Below are positions 60,241-64,000 of a stretch of DNA of 64,000 bases, piece by piece (positions within the stretch are counted from its first letter, which is position 1; each line of letters opens with the position of its first letter). The notes under the pieces were generated by a model, which did not search any database, was not told the DNA's origin, and saw only the letters and a program-made list of their open reading frames with translations. Location: contig NC_135211.1 in NCBI RefSeq assembly GCF_052324685.1, forward strand, positions 7,562,193 through 7,626,192, in the 5' to 3' direction. The DNA is from Brachyhypopomus gauderio. Taxonomy: Eukaryota > Chordata > Actinopteri > Gymnotiformes > Hypopomidae. The translations under genes were made by a program, and so were the position numbers.

Positions 60241-63200
60241 CTGGAAGGTCCAGGCCAGCCGTAGGGTCATGTCAGCGGGGCTGTCCAGAAGTTCTCTAAT
60301 GACCTCCTGTCTGCTGGGCGGGCTGATCCTCCATACGGACCCCGAGCTGCCCTCGATGTTGGCTGTGACAATGTCCTCATAACCGTACAGTGTTATGAAC
60401 TGCATGGCCACCTGCATGAAATGCATACAGTCAAATTATTGCAATAATTCTAGCAACCCATGTCATATCCAGTGTACTAATAGGGTGTCCACTGGCAGAA
60501 TTGTATTGCTTAGATGCAGCAACTAAAACCCTAGCTGTATTAATAGCAACATAATGGAAGCTAGAGAGACCAATGTGAATACAGTAAAATCTAAAATTAA
60601 CTCCATTTATAATTTCCATGATACATCATGATAATATTTCGTTGCTGTGTTGCATATTTGAAATGCCTAGAGAAAACCGAAATGAAAGTACTGTATAATC
60701 TATGATGTGGATCCTTGTGCACTGCTAATAATCTGCTTATTAGTCGCATCTATTTCAGCACTAATATAGCCAAAACAAAACAACTGAACCCCCACAACTG
60801 GCACACGTAGACCACAGAGGAGGTGGTACTCACTGCATTGTTTCCGAACGTCTTGGTGAGGCTGTTGTAGTTGTCTTCGGTAAAAGGCTGTATGGACTGC
60901 TGTTGTGCACTCATGGTAAACAGGGGCTGAAGAGACAGACACACAGTCACGTTCCTTCATCTTTAATAGCTGCTCATGCGTGCCATTACCGTGTTGAACT
61001 TCTAGAATATTCTACAGCCGGTTGCCTTTAACGGAAGCCTGATGATGATATGTGGACAGTTACCTCGTAACCTCCCAACTTGACCGTGACCGTGACGTCC
61101 ACGGGATGGTTGACCACGCCCACAACCGATCTGACCAACGAAATGAAGAGTAGCGGGAACCAGATGATGCAGATGAGGAAGATGATGATGAGCCCGCCCA
61201 TTCCGTATTTCACGATCTTTTTCTTTTTCTGGCCCTTTGGCTGAGGGTTTTTCTGCAGAGACAGAGGTTGGGATCCAGAACTCAGCAAAATCACAGCATG
61301 GAACGTCTTATTTTGTCTTGCAGCATCCATAACCATTAATACTGCTGAGTCAGTTGTGTTGGTAGCAAACACTGAAAAGAAGTCTCCAGCAGTACTGGTG
61401 TGTGTCTACATTCTTGTAACTGGTTCATATAATGAGAACCATAACTCTGCACCGAATTTGGAATCAACGGCGTCCGCTACACACGTCCGTTTACCTTCTC
61501 CGCCTCTCGGCTGCACTTTATGATGAAGATGTTGGCGTAGATGTCCTCCACGCACATCCAGTTAGGCAGGGACAGGGTGGTGTCGGTCCAGACCCAGTCC
61601 ATCACCGCCCGAAGCTCCACCAAGAAGGGAACCAAGCGGAACCTGAAAGCAAACTCCTGAAGTTATCTGAAACTTCCTTCTCTCGGCTGACGTTCAGAAA
61701 AGTTTTTCAGCTGAAAAAATATTAGAGCTGTGAAAAATCTCACCCTTGGAAGAGGAAAAGGTTGAGGTGGTTGTACTTCTTAGTGAGGAAGTTTCCAAGA
61801 ATGCGGGTGGGATAGCCACAGCGGATCTGATAGGCTGACAGGGCGAAGTAGATGCACTTCACGAAGTACCACAGCTGGGCCACCGAGTTCTGTCTCAACA
61901 TTCTGCACAGATCAAGACGTAATACAGCGGCTTTGAGATCCAGCTGCTTCCATTTTGACATTTTTTTTTCTTGTGCCTTTGTTTTTGTTTTTTTTAGTAA
62001 AGGCAATTTTTTTTTTTTTACCTCCAAGATGCTTAGAGTCTCCTTAGTGTACTGATGATAACAATCATTCACGCACACGTCCACCGACACTGACTGAACT
62101 TAAACTCTCCCTGACCCCGATCACCATCACTGACCCCGCGGTCCAGCATTACATCAGTCAGCTGGAGTCTCATTCATGCTTTTTGAACACTCCAGTAGAA
62201 GTGCTACAGTAAGTCCCAGTAAAATGCCTCCTAGTAAATATTTCACATCATTATTCTGACCCTCGACACTTTTATACATACATTAATGATTTATGGCACA
62301 ACGGCAGAACTCTGGCCCCTTCCTCACCTCTCGGTAACGGCAGGCAGGATGAAGAACATCCAGAGATGGATGCCGAGCACCAGGAGGAGCTGGAAGATGA
62401 GTTTCCCCAGCAGGGCCTTGCGCAGGTAGAGGGCGCGGTCGATCACCATGGTGCTGAACTGGATCAGGAGCATGACGAGGAAGGCCTCGGGCACCTGGTC
62501 CTCCGACAGCGTGGAGGCGATGTCCGCCGCTGCCGAATGTTTCTGGGGGAGCATTGCACACAATTGGGCTCACGCGCTATGTGGCTCACGCGCTATGTGG
62601 CTCACGTGCTATGTGGCTCAAGCGCTAGGTGGCTACGCGCTAGGTGGCTCACACGCTAGGTGGTTACGCGCACACTAGGTGGCTCACGCGGTAGGTGGCT
62701 ACGCACACGTGAGGCAACGCGCCCCCTTATCAAGATTTGTTTGTTTTGATTTTGATTGATTAAACCAAGACTCAATCGGTGCAATTTGATTTTGGATAAC
62801 TGGGTCAAGACAGCGTAAAGCTTAGACATGGTTATTTTGTAGACAGCTAAAACATGCAAAAAATAAGATTAATCAAAAGCGATGATTAAGATCAATTTGA
62901 TGTATCTGATAAAAACAAAAATGCCAAATTTTAGGTGTTTTGCTGAGATCTTAAAATCAGTGCCACAGCATCGCAAACATCTTTATACACATTGAGACGC
63001 AGCCTCAAGACTCACTCCAAAAGCCCAGAATCCGAACACGATGATAATGAAATCCACCACATCAGTGAGGAACATCAGAGCGTACACGTCAGTGGCGGCC
63101 CGATCCTCCTCATCGCGTTTCCTCTTCAGGAGTTTCTGGAAGAATCTGTGTATTGGCATATAGACGTTCCTCACTCTGAGAGAGAGGGAGAGACAGAGAG

Positions 63201-63976
63201 AGAGAGATGAGAAGGAAGAAATGAGAGGGAATGCAAGAAGGTGGGGTGGGGTGGGGGTGTTGGTGTGTTTAGGATCGTTTCGGCTCCACACCAGAAGCCT
63301 ACAACTGCTTCACATCATGACTCAGAGCCGTGCTGTAGCAGCGCGCTAACTAGGTCAAGCCTCACAGACGCAGTGAATACGCAGGAGGTTTTTACTTACA
63401 CAGAGATGAAAAGGCCCTTGAGTTTCTCCCCAAAAGCCTTCAGCTTTTTACTGGCTTCTTCTCTGCGCTGTGCTTTGGGCTTGGTCTTCTTGGCCTCTTT
63501 CACTGTGGTATTTGGGGGGTGATATAAATATAATACAAATTAAAAAAATACATTAATTAATTACAATAGTGTGTGAACCCTAATTACTGAAAAGCTGTAC
63601 GCGGTAAGCAAACAGCAAACGATCCTTTTAATAACTAATTAAACCCCGTGCAGGTCAGCTCACCTTGGTTTGACGCTTTCTTCTTGCGGAAGCGTAGCAG
63701 GCCGCCCTTCCGCTTGCCCTGACCCTCGTGCGGTCCCGGCGGGTCAGGGGTCACGTCTGCGCTCTGGTTCTGTTCAGGGTCTGGCTGGGTCTTGCTCGGC
63801 GTCTCTCCTGGAGCCAGGTCTTCCCCGGCAGCCGCAGCCGTCTGACTCTCTGGCTCGGGGAGACCGGCGCACACCTCCTCTCCCTCCGTTTTGGTCTTCT
63901 TCTCCTCCTCCTCCTCCTCTGAGAAGGCACTGGGCTTCTTCTTCAGAGGCCCGCCCTCATCCCACAGCCCATAGCG
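58090..63976 (-). CDS. piezo1: Piezo-type mechanosensitive ion channel 1, C-terminal part
   Basis: Thirteen exons in transcript order: 63976-63664, 63502-63400, 63175-63016, 62542-62328, 61902-61744, 61642-61495, 61252-61064, 60926-60834, 60411-60239, 59939-59817, 59604-59525, 59192-58997 and 58345-58090. They total 2208 nt in frame, the last 735 residues plus stop (full vertebrate PIEZO1 is about 2500). The gene continues beyond the window edge; an acceptor precedes the first exon here. Piezo1 forms trimeric stretch-gated cation channels in the plasma membrane. Visible are an acidic/basic cytosolic linker in the first exons, membrane segments ([53 protein letters not shown]), the anchor/outer helix ([27 protein letters not shown]), the extracellular cap from PLFTMSAQQ (about fragment residue 430), and GFLAGYG leading into the inner helix [18 protein letters not shown]. 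The C-terminal domain ends [18 protein letters not shown]. Piezo1 rather than piezo2 is called from the cap wording and the ctu2 neighbour. One donor lies inside a (GT)14 tract. Confidence 0.95.
58480..58760 (+). repeat. Possible tRNA-derived SINE fragment
   Basis: GGTTCAAGACC near 58650 resembles a pol III B-box and follows 'TCAGGGCGTTCACGTTTAGC', with a (GT)n tract after it. It lies in the last piezo1 intron. Evidence is thin. Confidence 0.25.
59629..59770. repeat. Degenerate tandem repeat in a piezo1 intron
   Basis: Six or so units of the type GGGGTTAGTCCAACACACAC, about 20-25 bp each, with many changes. Confidence 0.7.
60211..60238. repeat. (AC)14 forming a piezo1 splice donor
   Basis: In the transcript this is (GU)14 starting at the exact exon border (AGAG|GUGUGUGU...). 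Confidence 0.9.
62567..62710. repeat. 16-bp minisatellite in a piezo1 intron
   Basis: About nine copies of GGCTCACGCGCTATGT and variants (GGCTACGCGCTAGGT and others) begin 24 bp upstream (transcript sense) of the exon 62542-62328 acceptor. Confidence 0.9.
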
Positions 63977-64000
63977 CTGAAGAGCATGGAACAGAAAAAA

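Noticed and set aside
1-64000. CRISPR arrays, operons, bacterial or phage genes
   Set aside because: The tandem repeats lack CRISPR repeat-spacer structure and all recognised genes are intron-containing vertebrate genes.
24000-64000. tRNA, rRNA or other structured RNA genes
   Set aside because: No cloverleaf or rRNA-like segment was found by eye; a tRNAscan or Rfam search would be decisive.

Overview
This window is nuclear genomic DNA of a ray-finned fish, almost certainly a teleost. The genes are vertebrate and intron-rich. They sit among long (CA)n/(GT)n microsatellites, hAT- and Harbinger-like DNA transposons, a BEL/Pao LTR element and LINE fragments. An otophysan fish is possible from the repeat style, but the sequence alone does not fix the species.

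Four protein-coding genes can be read exon by exon, all with compatible splice phases. They are snai3 (+, 9100-11644, 299 aa), rnf166 (-, 47464-24402, 244 aa), ctu2 (+, 48130-56621, 513 aa) and the 3' part of piezo1 (-, 63976-58090, last 735 residues). The order SNAI3-RNF166-CTU2-PIEZO1 matches human 16q24.3 as I recall it, which supports the orthology calls. rnf166 and ctu2 are head-to-head and share a GC-rich promoter with two ZNF143-like motifs. ctu2 and piezo1 are tail-to-tail. snai3 and rnf166 face each other across about 12.8 kb.

Layout: 1-1380 is a hAT end plus the 3' end of a BEL/Pao retrotransposon, whose LTR carries a small nested inverted-repeat element. 2240-3626 is a DNA transposon with a Myb/SANT-like ORF. 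4141-6498 is a LINE with an R2-type endonuclease. 6500-9100 is unique sequence leading into snai3. 11645-24401 is intergenic, with a decayed LINE at 16.8-18.5 kb. 24402-47464 is rnf166; its 9.5-kb intron 3 holds a 6.6-kb nest of DNA transposons bounded by an intact 8-bp target-site duplication. 47.5-48.1 kb is the shared promoter, 48.1-57 kb is ctu2, and 58-64 kb is piezo1.

The four genes have unrelated jobs: a repressor transcription factor, an E3 ubiquitin ligase, a tRNA wobble-uridine thiolation subunit and a mechanosensitive channel. The layout is conserved synteny, not a pathway cluster.

The most unusual structure is the repeated placement of (CA)n/(GT)n tracts directly against splice sites. 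The clearest case is ctu2 exon 8, which lies between (GT)41 and (CA)15, so its pre-mRNA has complementary repeats on both sides of a frame-shifting exon. A second oddity is a 38-bp minisatellite that seems to have grown out of the last coding codons of ctu2. I found no clear new multi-gene system.
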